Source of the DNA: Cyanobium sp. CZS48M
GTDB lineage: Bacteria > Cyanobacteriota > Cyanobacteriia > PCC-6307 > Cyanobiaceae
Reading direction: 5' to 3'
DNA: 64,000 nucleotides
NCBI GenBank assembly: GCA_030373145.1
Contig: JAUCZK010000006.1
Coordinates: 1 to 64,000, forward strand
The notes beneath the pieces were generated by a model. The model worked only from the letters and a program-made list of their open reading frames with translations, had not been told where the DNA came from and did no database searches. The position numbers and the translations under genes were made by a program. Below, in pieces: positions 1 to 11,353 of this stretch; position 1 is the first letter of the stretch, and every line of letters begins with the position of its first letter.

Positions 1-211
1 CCTCCAGCCGCATCAGCTCCTGCACCTGGCGGCCCAGGGTGATCTCCTGCTCATGCGTCAGCAGCGGCACCCGGCCGATGTCTCGCAGGTAGGAGCGCAC
101 CAGGTCGCCATCCACCGGCGGCAGGGTGCGCACGGCGATGGGGGCCTGGCGAGGGCTCGCCTCGGGGACGGACTGGAGGGCGGCTGGGGGGCTGGAGAGG
201 GCGGCGACCAC
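1..211 (-). CDS. RpoD-like sigma-70 family sigma factor, N-terminal part (cut by window edge)
   Basis: Only about 70 N-terminal residues are inside the window; the gene continues past base 1. The reading frame contains VRSYLRDIGRVPLLTHEQE followed by ITLGRQVQELMRLE, which is the start of sigma region 1.2 as found in cyanobacterial primary and group 2 sigma factors. The frame is closed upstream by a TAG at 242-244, and the only plausible start before the conserved part is the GTG at 211-209. The short, non-acidic N-terminus argues for a group 2 alternative sigma rather than the long primary SigA. It lies downstream of mgtE on the same strand, 93 bases away. Start codon is the uncertain point. 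Confidence 0.8.
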   Translation of the reverse strand, partial: MVAALSSPPAALQSVPEASPRQAPIAVRTLPPVDGDLVRSYLRDIGRVPLLTHEQEITLGRQVQELMRLE

Positions 212-304
212 GACGAGGGAACTTCTGAAGGTGTGTAAAGCCTAACCTGAAGAAGTGTGAAGGGCCTCTCAGGAATGGCATGAGTTCCGCCGAGCCCGGC
301 CAGC

Positions 305-1732
305 TCAGGCCGGCATGCCCACGTGATTCAGCAGCCACGACGCCGTTTTCAGGTAGATGAACACCCCGGCCACGTCTGTGGCGGTGGTGATGAAGGGAGC
401 CGACATCAGGGCTGGATCCAGGCCCAGCCGGTCGAACAGCAGCGGCAGCGAGGCGCCGGCCGTGGCCGCCAGGGTGGTGATGCAGACCAGGCTGATGCCG
501 GCGGCGGTGGCCACCAGCATCCCCCCACCCACCTGCCAGGCCCAGGGCACCACCACGATCACCAGCAGCAGCCCCAGCAACAATCCTGAGAGCGCTTCAC
601 GGCCCACGGTGCGCCACAGCCCCAGTGCCTGGATGCGCTGGGTGCTGAGGCCGCGGATCACCACCGTGGAGCTCTGGGCGCCGACGTTGCCGCCGGTGCC
701 GATCAGCAGCGGGATGAAGGCCGCCAGCCGCACCACCTCCTGGAGCACCCCTTCCTCGGAGGCGATCACCGCCGAGGTGCCGGTGTTGGCCACCAGCAGC
801 ACCAGCAGCCACACCACCCGGCGGCGGGCCACGGTGAAGAGGTTGCTCTGGAAGTAGTCGTCCTCATCGCCGGCCTGTACGGCGCCGGCGGCGTAGAGGT
901 CGCGGGTGGCCTCCTGCTGGATCACGTCGATCACGTCGTCGACGGTGACGATCCCCACCAGCCGCTGCTCGAGATCCACCACCGGCACGGCCAGAAAGTC
1001 GTAGCGCTGGATGATGCGGGCCACCTCCTCCTGATCAGCGGTGGTGGTCACGTTCACCACTTCCCGCGTCATCACATCGCCGATGCGGTCCTCAGGATCG
1101 GCCGTGACCAGGTCGCGCAGCGAGAGGATGCCGGTGAGATGGCGCGAGGCGTCGGTGACGTAGAGGCTGTAGACGGTTTCGGTGTCGCGGGCGCGGCGGC
1201 GCACGATGTCGAGAGCCTGGGCAGCGCTGTGGAACTCCTTGAGATCGATGAATTCGGTCGTCATCAGACGGCCGGCGGTTTCGGGCTGGTAGCCCAGCAG
1301 CTGGGCCGTCACGCGCCGTTCGGCCGGGCTCAGCTCCACCAGCAGCCGGCGCACCACCTTGGCGGGCAGCTCGTCGAACAGCCGCACCCGATCATCGGGT
1401 GACATCTCCTCCACCAGCTCCAGCACCTCACCGGAGCGCAGCCGCTCCAGCAGCAGTTGCTGCACCGGCTGATCGAGGTACTCGTAGACCTCAATGGCCT
1501 CGTCCTTGGCCAGCAGGCGGAAAGCCAGGGCCTGCAGGGTCTGGGGCAGGGCGCCGATGGCCTCAGCGCAGTCGACGGGCTGAACCGGCTCCAGCAGCAG
1601 CTTGACGCCGGCGTAATTGCCCGCGTTGAGCAGGGCCTGCAACTGCCGCGCCACCACTTCGGCCACGGGCAGCCGGCCGCTGCTGGCCAGCCCTGCAGTG
1701 GAGGCGCCGCCGCCGCTGGTGCCCTCGCTCAT
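305..1732 (-). CDS. mgtE: Magnesium transporter MgtE
   Basis: A 475-residue Mg2+ channel/transporter of the inner membrane. Domain order is complete: an MgtE N-terminal helical domain (about residues 30-135), two CBS domains (about 140-270, including DVMTREV), and a C-terminal membrane domain with five hydrophobic segments (about 305-475). The membrane domain carries the family motif PLLIGTGGNVGAQSS and the ion-pore segment APFITTATDVAG, which has the Asp conserved in the MgtE selectivity region. The cytoplasmic N and CBS domains of this family act as a Mg2+ sensor that closes the pore. Length is normal for the family (about 450-480). Transcribed away from the glutathione-peroxidase gene, with an 92-base divergent spacer. 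Confidence 0.96.
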   Translation of the reverse strand: MSEGTSGGGASTAGLASSGRLPVAEVVARQLQALLNAGNYAGVKLLLEPVQPVDCAEAIGALPQTLQALAFRLLAKDEAIEVYEYLDQPVQQLLLERLRSGEVLELVEEMSPDDRVRLFDELPAKVVRRLLVELSPAERRVTAQLLGYQPETAGRLMTTEFIDLKEFHSAAQALDIVRRRARDTETVYSLYVTDASRHLTGILSLRDLVTADPEDRIGDVMTREVVNVTTTADQEEVARIIQRYDFLAVPVVDLEQRLVGIVTVDDVIDVIQQEATRDLYAAGAVQAGDEDDYFQSNLFTVARRRVVWLLVLLVANTGTSAVIASEEGVLQEVVRLAAFIPLLIGTGGNVGAQSSTVVIRGLSTQRIQALGLWRTVGREALSGLLLGLLLVIVVVPWAWQVGGGMLVATAAGISLVCITTLAATAGASLPLLFDRLGLDPALMSAPFITTATDVAGVFIYLKTASWLLNHVGMPA

Positions 1733-1824
1733 CGGCCTGAAGGATCGCGGCTTCCCGAGTGTATGGGCGAAGGCCCATCGCGGCGACGCGGCCCGCCTAG
1801 GGTCCGGCCGGTTGAGGAATGTCC

Positions 1825-2304
1825 ATGGCTGTCAATGTGTCGGATGTGGTGGTGCGCGGTGCCACGGGTGCTGAGCAGCGCCTGGGTGATTTTGCGGGCC
1901 AGGTGTTGCTGATCGTGAATGTGGCCAGCCGCTGCGGTTTCACCCGCCAGTACGCCGGGCTGCAGAAGCTGAACGAGACCTACGGCGAGCGCGGGCTGCA
2001 GGTGCTGGGCTTCCCCTGCAACGACTTCGGCGCCCAGGAGCCGGGCACGCTGGCCGAGATCCAGCAGTTCTGCTCCACCACCTACGGCGCCTCCTTCACC
2101 CTGTTCGACAAGGTGCACGCCAAGGGCGTCAAGACCGCGCCCTACGACCTGCTCACCACGGTGGAGCCGGCAGGCGATGTGGAGTGGAACTTCGAGAAGT
2201 TCCTGGTGGGGAAGGACGGCACCGTTCTGGGCCGCTACAAGAGCGCCATCGAACCCGATGGCCCCGAACTCACCGCCGCGATCGAAGCGGCCCTGGCGGC
2301 CTGA
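1825..2304 (+). CDS. Glutathione peroxidase family thiol peroxidase (Cys type)
   Basis: Detoxifies hydroperoxides in the cytoplasm; Cys-type bacterial members of this family normally take electrons from thioredoxin rather than glutathione. The catalytic motif ASRCGFT has Cys (residue 37 from this start), not selenocysteine. FPCNDFGAQEPG supplies the resolving Cys (65) and the catalytic Gln (71), and EWNFEKFL supplies the Trp-Asn pair (121-122), so the active-site tetrad is intact. Length of 159 residues is typical. Two in-frame ATGs exist, at 1819 and 1825; the GAGG at 1814-1817 is too close to the first and well spaced for the second, so 1825 is preferred. Its last 35 bases overlap the convergent crcB gene. 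Confidence 0.94.
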   Translation: MAVNVSDVVVRGATGAEQRLGDFAGQVLLIVNVASRCGFTRQYAGLQKLNETYGERGLQVLGFPCNDFGAQEPGTLAEIQQFCSTTYGASFTLFDKVHAKGVKTAPYDLLTTVEPAGDVEWNFEKFLVGKDGTVLGRYKSAIEPDGPELTAAIEAALAA

Positions 2305-2737
2305 GTCCACGCCTGAACCTGACCCAGGCCACCAGTCTGGGCAGCAACCGCCGGCTGGTGGCCAGCCCGGCGGCGGCGGCGGCCACGCCCATCCCCAGGC
2401 TAGCGATCAGCAGGGTCAGGGCCTCAGCCTCTTGACCCTGGCCATTGAGGCGCACCAGATCCAGCATCCAGGAGCTGAAGGTGGTGAGCGATCCACAGAA
2501 GCCAATGCCCCCCAGCAGCAGCAGGGGGGCCCGCCGCGGGATCGGTCCGGCAAGGATCCCGAGCAGGAACGAGCCCAGCAGGTTGGAGAGCAGGTTGGAG
2601 GCTGCCACCCCGCCAGCCCCGGCGGCCAGCAGCGGACCGACCTGAACCCCAAGTTGCCAGCGCAACAGCGCCCCGGGCACGGCCCCCGCGGCCACCAGAG
2701 CCAGTTCCCACAGCGCGAAGCGCAGACGGCGTCTCAT
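2270..2737 (-). CDS. crcB: Fluoride channel CrcB/FluC, first copy
   Basis: Small four-helix membrane protein exporting fluoride as a dual-topology dimer. The diagnostic motifs are present: GALLRW near residue 23, NLLGSFLLG near 50, and GFCGSLTTFSSW near 80 with the paired Phe/Thr/Ser residues of the fluoride track. Four hydrophobic helices are visible. At 155 residues it is slightly long, because of a basic tail after the last helix that overlaps the 3' end of the peroxidase gene on the other strand. It starts one base after the stop of the second crcB copy, so the two are surely cotranscribed; paired crcB genes often make hetero-oligomers. Confidence 0.93.
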   Translation of the reverse strand: MRRRLRFALWELALVAAGAVPGALLRWQLGVQVGPLLAAGAGGVAASNLLSNLLGSFLLGILAGPIPRRAPLLLLGGIGFCGSLTTFSSWMLDLVRLNGQGQEAEALTLLIASLGMGVAAAAAGLATSRRLLPRLVAWVRFRRGLRPPGPLRSRR

Positions 2738-2738
2738 C

Positions 2739-3113
2739 TCAGGCGGCCCCGATCAGCAACCCCAGCTGCAGCGCCAGCAGCCCGGCCAGCACGGAGGCCA
2801 GCGCCAGCAGCAACGCCGCCCCTGGTTGCCCGTCGCGCACCACCTGCAGCACCTCCACCATCAAGGTGGAGAAGGTGCTCAAGCTGCCCAGGAAGCCGGT
2901 GGCCAGCAGCAGCCACAGGCCACTGCCTCCCAGACCGCAACGCCGCTCCAGGGCCACCAGCAGCCCGAGGGCGAAGGCGGCGGCCACGTTCACGCCGAAG
3001 GTGCCCCAGTGCCGGCGGGGCAGCATCGGCTCGAAATGGTTGATCAGCCGCAGCCGCAGCCAGGCCCCTGGAACGGCTCCGAGAGCCACCAGCAGCACGT
3101 CATGCCACGACAT
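2739..3113 (-). CDS. crcB: Fluoride channel CrcB/FluC, second copy
   Basis: A 124-residue paralogue of the adjacent crcB gene, with four hydrophobic helices. It shows [19 protein letters not shown] and [15 protein letters not shown]. The central Asn is kept, but the usual G-S-F after it is A-A-F, so this copy has drifted from the consensus more than its partner. Such asymmetry is common where two genes encode the two halves of a heterodimeric channel. The family function is fluoride efflux; the heterodimer idea is inference from the tandem arrangement. Only one base separates its stop from the partner's ATG. Confidence 0.92.
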   Translation of the reverse strand: MSWHDVLLVALGAVPGAWLRLRLINHFEPMLPRRHWGTFGVNVAAAFALGLLVALERRCGLGGSGLWLLLATGFLGSLSTFSTLMVEVLQVVRDGQPGAALLLALASVLAGLLALQLGLLIGAA

Positions 3114-3134
3114 CCAGCCCGGTCGACGGCCCCA

Positions 3135-3442
3135 TCAGCCTGGAAGCCAGCCACGGCTCGGTTGCCCGGCCACCGGGCTGGAGATCTGAACCTGCAGCCA
3201 CCGGCTCCCTCCGGGTTCCCACCACGTACGCAGCAGCTGCAGGGGCTCGCTGCGCTCCAGCTGGGCCAGGGCAGGGGCGGAGTGCTGGGGGGCGCAACGC
3301 AGGGCCACGGAGCCGCTCGCCAGCAGAGGCTCACGCTGTTGGCGTCGCCGCAGCTCCGGTGAACGACGCTCGCCACCCCCGGCCGGCAGGGCCGCCGGAG
3401 CCATCAGGGCCAGCCCCAGCACCCATGGCAGCCGCCAGTCCA

Positions 3443-3443
<1 letters not shown>
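3135..3443 (-). CDS. Small secreted or lipidless SH3-like domain protein
   Basis: A 102-residue protein with an N-terminal signal sequence (hydrophobic run [15 protein letters not shown], about residues 6-20) and then a compact domain in which [18 protein letters not shown] and [17 protein letters not shown] resemble the strands of a bacterial SH3 (SH3b) fold, ending SRGWLPG. The terminal G-W-L/V motif is typical of SH3b domains. It probably acts outside the membrane, perhaps binding cell wall. Its ATG overlaps the gyrB stop by one base (TGATG), so it is likely cotranscribed with gyrB, although no functional link is known. I recognise the fold, not a named gene. Confidence 0.7.
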
Positions 3444-5512
<2,069 letters not shown>

Positions 5513-5596
5513 TCAAGATTACCACCGAAGGCTCACAGCCGCCCCCAGGGGCCTCTGACGGCCCGTTCAGGCCAGGGATGCACCCCCCAGGATTCC

Positions 5597-6493
5597 ATGC
5601 CCCTGCCGCCTTTGCTGATCGCCCTGATGGGACCCACCGCCAGCGGTAAGACCGCCCTGGCGATCGAGCTGGCCGAAGCCCTGGATCTGGCCGTGCTTTC
5701 GGTCGATTCCCGCCAGCTTTACCGGGGCATGAGCATCGGCACCGCCAAACCGAGCGCCCAGCAGCGCGCCCGGGTGCGCCATGAGCTGCTGGACCTGCGC
5801 GATCCCGACCAGCCGATCAACCTGCAGGAATTCTGCGCCGTCGCCCGGGCGGCCATCGCCGCCGAACACCGCCGCCGGGGTGTGGCCCTGCTGGTGGGCG
5901 GCAGCGGCCTCTACCTGCGGGCCCTGACCCAGGGGCTCGAACCACCGGCGGTGCCACCCCAGCCCGCCCTGCGGGCCCAGCTGCAGGAGCTCGGTCAGCC
6001 CTTCTGCCACCAGCTCCTGGCTCAGGCCGATCCCCTCTCCGCCGGGCGGATCGCCGCCGCCGATGCCGTGCGCACCCAACGGGCCCTGGAGGTGATCTAT
6101 GCCACGGGCCGGCCGCACACGGCCCAGCCCAGAGCCTGCCCGCCCCCATGGCGGCTGCTGGAGCTGGGCCTCAACCCCCCGGACCTGCGCGAGCGCATCA
6201 GCCGGCGCAGCCAGCAGCTCTACAGCGATGGCCTGGTGGAGGAAACCCGGCAACTGATCAGCCGCTACGGCGCCGGCCTGCCCCTGCTGGCCACCATCGG
6301 CTACGGCGAAGCTCGCTCGCTGCTGGCCACAGAGCTGACGGAAGCGGAGGCCATCGCCCTGACCAGCCGCCGCACCATCCAGTACGCCAAACGACAACGC
6401 ACCTGGTTCCGGCGCCAGCATCAGCCCCTGTGGCTGGAGGGCGACGATCCCCTGCGCCAGGCGTTGCCAGCGGTGCAGCGCGTCCTAGGGTGA
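5597..6493 (+). CDS. miaA: tRNA dimethylallyltransferase MiaA
   Basis: Transfers a dimethylallyl group to N6 of A37 in tRNAs that read codons starting with U. It is 298 residues long with the P-loop GPTASGKT at residues 12-19, the substrate motif [30 protein letters not shown], and near the C-terminus ATIGYGEA and the basic [17 protein letters not shown]. All belong to the MiaA family. The frame stays open for more than 2 kb upstream, but that part is antisense to gyrB; the ATG at 5597 places the P-loop where the family has it and is the first sensible start after gyrB. Confidence 0.96.
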   Translation: MPLPPLLIALMGPTASGKTALAIELAEALDLAVLSVDSRQLYRGMSIGTAKPSAQQRARVRHELLDLRDPDQPINLQEFCAVARAAIAAEHRRRGVALLVGGSGLYLRALTQGLEPPAVPPQPALRAQLQELGQPFCHQLLAQADPLSAGRIAAADAVRTQRALEVIYATGRPHTAQPRACPPPWRLLELGLNPPDLRERISRRSQQLYSDGLVEETRQLISRYGAGLPLLATIGYGEARSLLATELTEAEAIALTSRRTIQYAKRQRTWFRRQHQPLWLEGDDPLRQALPAVQRVLG

Positions 6494-6548
6494 CTTTCTG
6501 GTCTAACCAGAGTCAACGACACCACTGCCCGTCCCCTCGCCTCTCTGA

Positions 6549-7205
6549 ATGCCACCTCGTCCCCGTTTCGATCGCCGCGCCCCCGTCCGGGAGCTCCCCA
6601 ACATCAACGACCGCATCAGCTACCCCCAGCTCAGGGTGGTGGATGCCGACGGCAGCCAGCTCGGGGTGATCACCAGGGAAGAAGCCCTGGAGGTGGCCAA
6701 GGACCGCGACCTTGACCTGGTGCTGGTGAGCGAGAAAGCCGATCCGCCGGTCTGCCGGATCATGGACTACGGCAAGTTCAAGTTCGAGCAGGAAAAGAAA
6801 GCCAAGGAAGCCAAGAAGAAGTCGCATCAGACCGAGGTCAAGGAAGTCAAGATGCGCTACAAGATCGATTCGCACGACTACCAGGTGCGCATCGGCCAGG
6901 CGGTGCGCTTCCTCAAGGACGGCGACAAGGTCAAGTGCACAGTGATCTTCCGCGGCCGCGAGATCCAGCACACGGCCCTGGCCGAGCAACTGCTGTTCCG
7001 AATGGCCAAGGACCTTGAGGAGAGCGCCGAGATCCAGCAGGATCCCAAGCGGGAAGGCCGGAACATGATCATGTTCCTCACCCCGCGCAAGACGCCGCTC
7101 ACCAAGGAGAAGGACGCCGCCGCCCTGGCCGCCAAGGCCGTGCGCACCATTCCCTCCCCGGTCCGGCAGCTCAGCAACGCCGAACCAGCCACCAGCGACG
7201 CCTGA
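6549..7205 (+). CDS. infC: Translation initiation factor IF-3
   Basis: Prevents premature joining of ribosomal subunits and checks start-codon pairing on the 30S subunit. The N-domain starts [15 protein letters not shown], the linker is the lysine-rich [20 protein letters not shown], and the C-domain shows [16 protein letters not shown] and [18 protein letters not shown] tail of about 40 residues after the C-domain (ending [10 protein letters not shown]) is longer than in E. coli and low in complexity, as in other cyanobacteria. The start is an ordinary ATG, unlike the AUU of E. coli infC, so the classic start-codon autoregulation is not expected here. It lies 55 bases after miaA on the same strand. 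Confidence 0.97.
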   Translation: MPPRPRFDRRAPVRELPNINDRISYPQLRVVDADGSQLGVITREEALEVAKDRDLDLVLVSEKADPPVCRIMDYGKFKFEQEKKAKEAKKKSHQTEVKEVKMRYKIDSHDYQVRIGQAVRFLKDGDKVKCTVIFRGREIQHTALAEQLLFRMAKDLEESAEIQQDPKREGRNMIMFLTPRKTPLTKEKDAAALAAKAVRTIPSPVRQLSNAEPATSDA

Positions 7206-7334
7206 TCCGGCCCCTGCACTCCGGCCCATGCACTGTGACGGCAGCAACCGGCACAGGCTCCTATGCCACAGGGGGAATTGTCACCAGCGCCGAAGCTCCG
7301 TAGGGTGGCCCCACCCGTACTGGTTCCCTCCGGC

Positions 7335-8363
7335 GTGCGATTCCACATCCAGCAGGAAAGCGATATCCCGGCGTCGACCCAGCTCTACAACCAGATCTGC
7401 TTTGCGATCGCCGCCCGGCACTACCCCCCGGGCCATCGCCTGCCCAGCACGCGGCAGCTGGCCATGCAGACCGGCCTGCACCGCAACACCATCAGCAAGG
7501 TCTACCGCCAGCTGGAGAACGACGGGGTGGTGGAGGCGATGGCCGGCTCCGGCATCTATGTGCGCGACCAGCAGAAGCCGCGGGAGCTCAAGGTGCCGCC
7601 GGGCCTGCGCAACCGCCTGCGCCCCGACATCGACCGAGAGGTGCGCCAGTGCGTCGACGGACTGCTCAACGCCGGTTGCACCCTGCAGCAGGCCCGTGAG
7701 CTGCTCACCCGCGAGATCGACTGGCGCCTGCGCTGTGGCGCCCGCGTGCTGGTGTCGACCCCCCGCGAGGACATCGGCGCCTCGATGCTGATCGCCGAGG
7801 AACTGGTGCCCGTCCTGGAGGTGCCCGTGGAGGTGGTGCCGATGGAGGAGCTCGAAGCCGTGCTCGAGAGCTCCAGCAACGGCACGGTGGTCACCAGCCG
7901 CTACTTCCTCCAGCCCGTGGAGGAGCTGGCCCAGCGCTTCGGTGTGCGGGCCGTGGCGGTCGACCTCAACGACTTCCACCACGAGCTCAACCTGCTCAAG
8001 GAGCTGCGGCCCGGCAGCTGTGTGGGCCTGGTTAGCATCAGCCCGGGCATCCTGCGGGCCGCCGAGGTGATCCTGCACAGCCTGCGCGGCAATGAGCTGC
8101 TGGTGATGACCGCCAACCCCGACGTGGGCAGCCGCCTGCTGGCCCTGCTGCGGGCCGCCAGCCACGTGCTCTGCGACCGCCCCAGCCTTCCCCTGGTGGA
8201 GCAGACCCTGCGCCAGAACCGTTCCCAGCTGATGCGTCTGCCCCAGGTGCACTGTGCCCAGAGCTATCTGGGCGCCGCCACCATCGATCTGCTGCGCAAG
8301 GAGATCGGCCTGATCGGCCCCCGTGACAGCCACAGCGAAGGTCCAGCCGCACAGGCCGGATGA
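7335..8363 (+). CDS. GntR family transcriptional regulator
   Basis: DNA-binding regulator with an N-terminal GntR winged helix: [41 protein letters not shown] and [20 protein letters not shown] cover roughly residues 10-75. The remaining 270 residues form an effector or oligomerisation domain that I cannot assign to the FadR, HutC or MocR types; there is no aminotransferase domain. The GTG at 7335 starts the conserved [10 protein letters not shown]; an ATG at 7263 would add 24 residues of unlikely sequence. Its stop overlaps the cysE ATG (ATGA), so the two are coupled and this regulator may control sulfur-related genes, which is only inference. Confidence 0.85.
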   Translation: MRFHIQQESDIPASTQLYNQICFAIAARHYPPGHRLPSTRQLAMQTGLHRNTISKVYRQLENDGVVEAMAGSGIYVRDQQKPRELKVPPGLRNRLRPDIDREVRQCVDGLLNAGCTLQQARELLTREIDWRLRCGARVLVSTPREDIGASMLIAEELVPVLEVPVEVVPMEELEAVLESSSNGTVVTSRYFLQPVEELAQRFGVRAVAVDLNDFHHELNLLKELRPGSCVGLVSISPGILRAAEVILHSLRGNELLVMTANPDVGSRLLALLRAASHVLCDRPSLPLVEQTLRQNRSQLMRLPQVHCAQSYLGAATIDLLRKEIGLIGPRDSHSEGPAAQAG

Positions 8364-9121
8364 TCAGGCGCTACCTGAGCCCCCTGCTGGCGGATCTGCG
8401 GATCATCAAGGAACGGGACCCGGCGGCCAGGGGCACCCTCGAGATCCTGCTCTGCTACCCGGGCTTCCAGGCCCTGGTGCTGCACCGCCTCAGCCACTGC
8501 CTCTGGACCCTGAACGTGCCGCTGCTACCGCGCTTGCTCTCCCAGCTGGGCCGGCTGTTTACCGGGGTTGAGATCCATCCTGGCGCCACCATCGGCCACG
8601 GGGTGTTCATCGACCACGGCATGGGGGTGGTGATCGGCGAAACGGCCGAGATCGGCGACCGCTGCCTGCTCTATCAGGGGGTCACCCTGGGCGGAACCGG
8701 CAAGGAACACGGCAAACGCCACCCCACCCTCGCGGAGAACGTGGTGGTGGGGGCCGGCGCCAAGGTGCTCGGGGCCATCACGGTGGGCACCAACACCCGC
8801 ATCGGCGCCGGCTCGGTGGTGCTGCGCGATGTGGGCCCCGACAGCACCGTGGTGGGTGTGCCGGGGCGAGTGATTCATCAGTCGGGAGTGCGCATTGATC
8901 CCCTGGCCCACTCCCAGCTGCCCGATGCCGAAGCCAAGGTGATCCGCAACCTGATGGAACGCATCGACACCCTCGAAAGCGAACTGAGCCGATTGCAGAC
9001 CTGCCTGCGCGAGGTGGCGGCCGGCCGGCCCATCCAGGAAGCCTGCGGCGGCCGCGCCCAGAGCCTGAAGGACCGGGAAATCCTGGAGTTCCTGGGCGAC
9101 CGTCCCGGCGGACCAGGGTGA
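8360..9121 (+). CDS. cysE: Serine O-acetyltransferase
   Basis: Makes O-acetylserine from serine and acetyl-CoA, the first step of cysteine synthesis. An N-terminal helical part with [21 protein letters not shown] is followed by the left-handed beta-helix of hexapeptide repeats: [23 protein letters not shown] is the segment bearing the catalytic His and Asp, then the [17 protein letters not shown] loop and [13 protein letters not shown]. The C-terminal 70 residues are helical and variable. It is 253 residues, within the usual range. ATG overlaps the stop of the GntR gene; the polysaccharide exporter genes follow directly. Confidence 0.95.
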   Translation: MIRRYLSPLLADLRIIKERDPAARGTLEILLCYPGFQALVLHRLSHCLWTLNVPLLPRLLSQLGRLFTGVEIHPGATIGHGVFIDHGMGVVIGETAEIGDRCLLYQGVTLGGTGKEHGKRHPTLAENVVVGAGAKVLGAITVGTNTRIGAGSVVLRDVGPDSTVVGVPGRVIHQSGVRIDPLAHSQLPDAEAKVIRNLMERIDTLESELSRLQTCLREVAAGRPIQEACGGRAQSLKDREILEFLGDRPGGPG

Positions 9122-9132
9122 GAGGGGCGCCG

Positions 9133-9957
9133 ATGCCGCCGATGCCGCGCTGGCCGCGGCTCACCTTTCACCACAGCCTGCTGGCCAATCGTCAGCTGCT
9201 CTGGCGTCTGGTGGAACGGGATGTTGCTGGCCGCTACCGCGGGTCCATGCTGGGCTGGGCCTGGAGCTTCCTGACGCCGCTGCTGATGCTGGCGGTATAC
9301 ACCTTCGTCTTTTCACAGGTGTTTCAGGCGCGCTGGGGGAATCTGCACAATGCCGGGCCACTGGGTTTTGCGATCAATCTCTTTGCCGGATTAATTGTGT
9401 TCAACCTGTTCGCGGAATGCACCAGCCAGGCCCCGAATCTGATCCTGTCCAACAAGAACTACGTCACGAAGGTGATCTTCCCCTTAGATCTTCTTGCCGT
9501 GGTGAATGTGGCCACCGCCTGCTTCCATGCCCTCACCAGCCTGGTGGTGCTCGCCCTCTTCGAAATTCTGGCCCAGGGCGGCATCCCGTTCACGATGCTG
9601 TGGCTGCCAGTGGTCTGGCTGCCCTTGATCGGCAGCTGCCTGGCGGTGAACTGGACCCTCTCGGCCCTGGGTGTCTATCTGCGCGACATCGACCAGGCCG
9701 TTGGTGTGACCCTGAGCATGCTGATGTTTCTCAGTGCTGTGTTCTATCCACTCAGCGCCCTGCCCGAACGCTGGCAACCCATTTTATCGTTGAATCCACT
9801 GGTGATCATCATTGAGCAGACCCGCCGAGTGGCCATCAGCGGACTCCAGCCCACTCCGCTCTACCTGCTGCTGGGAACGGCCCTGGCCCTGGCGGCCTGT
9901 GAGCTGAGTTACAGGGGGTTCCAGAAAGCACGTCGTGGATTTGCCGATGTCCTCTGA
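9133..9957 (+). CDS. ABC-2 type polysaccharide export permease (Wzm type), system 1
   Basis: Membrane half of an O-antigen/capsule type ABC exporter that moves undecaprenyl-linked glycans across the inner membrane. Six hydrophobic segments are visible over about 274 residues. The family's N-terminal signature is clear in LLWRLVERDVAGRYRGSMLG followed by WAWSFLTPL, and the VFYPLSALPERWQPILSLNP loop is typical of ABC-2 permeases of this group. Possible starts are GTG 9118, ATG 9133 and ATG 9142; AGAGGGG at 9121-9127 sits correctly for 9133. It overlaps the ATPase gene downstream by 11 bases, giving a Wzm-Wzt pair. Confidence 0.92.
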   Translation: MPPMPRWPRLTFHHSLLANRQLLWRLVERDVAGRYRGSMLGWAWSFLTPLLMLAVYTFVFSQVFQARWGNLHNAGPLGFAINLFAGLIVFNLFAECTSQAPNLILSNKNYVTKVIFPLDLLAVVNVATACFHALTSLVVLALFEILAQGGIPFTMLWLPVVWLPLIGSCLAVNWTLSALGVYLRDIDQAVGVTLSMLMFLSAVFYPLSALPERWQPILSLNPLVIIIEQTRRVAISGLQPTPLYLLLGTALALAACELSYRGFQKARRGFADVL

Positions 9958-11353
9958 AGGGGCTGAACAGCAGAATCCTGTGGCAGTGGAGGTCCGTTCC
10001 CTCAGCAAGTGTTACAGGATTTACCCGCACCCACGGCACAGACTTCTGCAGGCGTTCTGGGGCGAGCGCCGACGCTATTACCGCGAGTTCTGGGCGCTTC
10101 AATCCCTCAGCTTCCAGCTTGGGCGCGGTCAAACCCTGGGCATCGTTGGTCGCAACGGATCAGGGAAGAGCACCCTGCTCCAGTTGATCTGCGGCACCTT
10201 GACCCCCAGCAGCGGCGCAGTGAGCGTGCATGGTCGGGTGGGGGCCCTGCTGGAGCTGGGCAGCGGCTTCAATCCAGAGTTCAGCGGCAGGGAGAATGTG
10301 TTTCTCAATGGGGCCGTGCTGGGATTGAGTGAGGCGGATATCGCGAGCAGGCTCGAGGATATTCTTGCCTTCGCCGACATCGGAGAATTCATCGATCAAC
10401 CGGTGAAGACCTATTCCAGCGGAATGGCAGTTCGGCTGGCCTTTGCTGTGCAGGCCCACATCGATCCAGATGTGCTGGTGGTGGATGAAGCCCTCGCCGT
10501 TGGTGATGAGCTCTTCCAGAAGAAATGCTATTCACATCTGGAGAAACTCAAAGCCAATGGCACCTCGATTCTGCTGGTCACCCACAGTTGCCCGCAAATT
10601 GTTCAGCACTGTGATGTCGCTCTGCTGATGCACAAGGGCCAGGCCAGACGCTGGGGGAAACCGGCGGAGATCACCACGCTGTACCAGCAGCTCAGCTATG
10701 CCGACGACAGCCAGTGGGATGCCCTGCTCGGATCAGCTCAGGAGTCGATCGAGAGCGGCGGCGATGCAGGTGCCACAAGCGGAAGGCGCCTGGATGAGGC
10801 CAAGGGGTCACGAGGACAGTCGCTGCAGCTGGCAGGCCAGGCCGAGGTCATCCTCACCGCCCATCTGGACCCTGGCCTGCAGCCATCCTCCACGATGGTG
10901 TATCCAAACCACGGGGCTGTGATCGAAGGGCTCGAGATCCTGACGATGGAGGAGCAGCTCGTCAACGTGCTTCCCTACGGGGAACCCTTCATTCTCGAGT
11001 TTCTCTACCGAGCCGAGCAGCATCTCAGCCAGGTGGCCTTCGGCTGTCATGTGGCCAGCCACACGGGCAGCCGCGTCACGGGTCAGGTCCATCCCGAGCG
11101 TGGCGGGCTGGTGGCATCGATCGAAGTCGGCCACCAGTGGTCCGTTCGCTTTCACTTCCACGGTGGGCTCTGGCCCGGTACTTATTTCATCGGAGGCGGC
11201 CTCTGGAGTCCGGGAGGGGAGCACCGATTCATTCACCGTGTCATTGATTACAAGGCCCTGCGCATCAGCGCGAACACGGAGGTGGGGATTGTGGGCCAAT
11301 GCGATCTGCACGCCCGGCCTGCGGAACTGATCTGCGGCGACGAACGGCCATGA
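9947..11353 (+). CDS. Polysaccharide ABC exporter ATPase with C-terminal glycan-binding domain (Wzt type), system 1
   Basis: Energises the preceding permease. The N-terminal ATPase (about residues 10-240) has Walker A VGRNGSGKSTLL, signature TYSSGMAVRLAFAV, Walker B DVLVVDEALAVGD and the switch His in LLVTHS. Residues from about 290 to 468 form an extra domain with beta-rich segments such as VIEGLEILTMEEQ, HVASHTGSRVTGQ and GLWPGTYFIGGGLWSPGG. This is the Wzt C-terminal carbohydrate-binding module that recognises the finished chain end in O9a-like systems. So this exporter probably moves a glycan with a capped terminus. ATG 9947 is preferred to GTG 9935. Coupled to the next gene by ATGA. Confidence 0.93.
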   Translation: MSSEGAEQQNPVAVEVRSLSKCYRIYPHPRHRLLQAFWGERRRYYREFWALQSLSFQLGRGQTLGIVGRNGSGKSTLLQLICGTLTPSSGAVSVHGRVGALLELGSGFNPEFSGRENVFLNGAVLGLSEADIASRLEDILAFADIGEFIDQPVKTYSSGMAVRLAFAVQAHIDPDVLVVDEALAVGDELFQKKCYSHLEKLKANGTSILLVTHSCPQIVQHCDVALLMHKGQARRWGKPAEITTLYQQLSYADDSQWDALLGSAQESIESGGDAGATSGRRLDEAKGSRGQSLQLAGQAEVILTAHLDPGLQPSSTMVYPNHGAVIEGLEILTMEEQLVNVLPYGEPFILEFLYRAEQHLSQVAFGCHVASHTGSRVTGQVHPERGGLVASIEVGHQWSVRFHFHGGLWPGTYFIGGGLWSPGGEHRFIHRVIDYKALRISANTEVGIVGQCDLHARPAELICGDERP

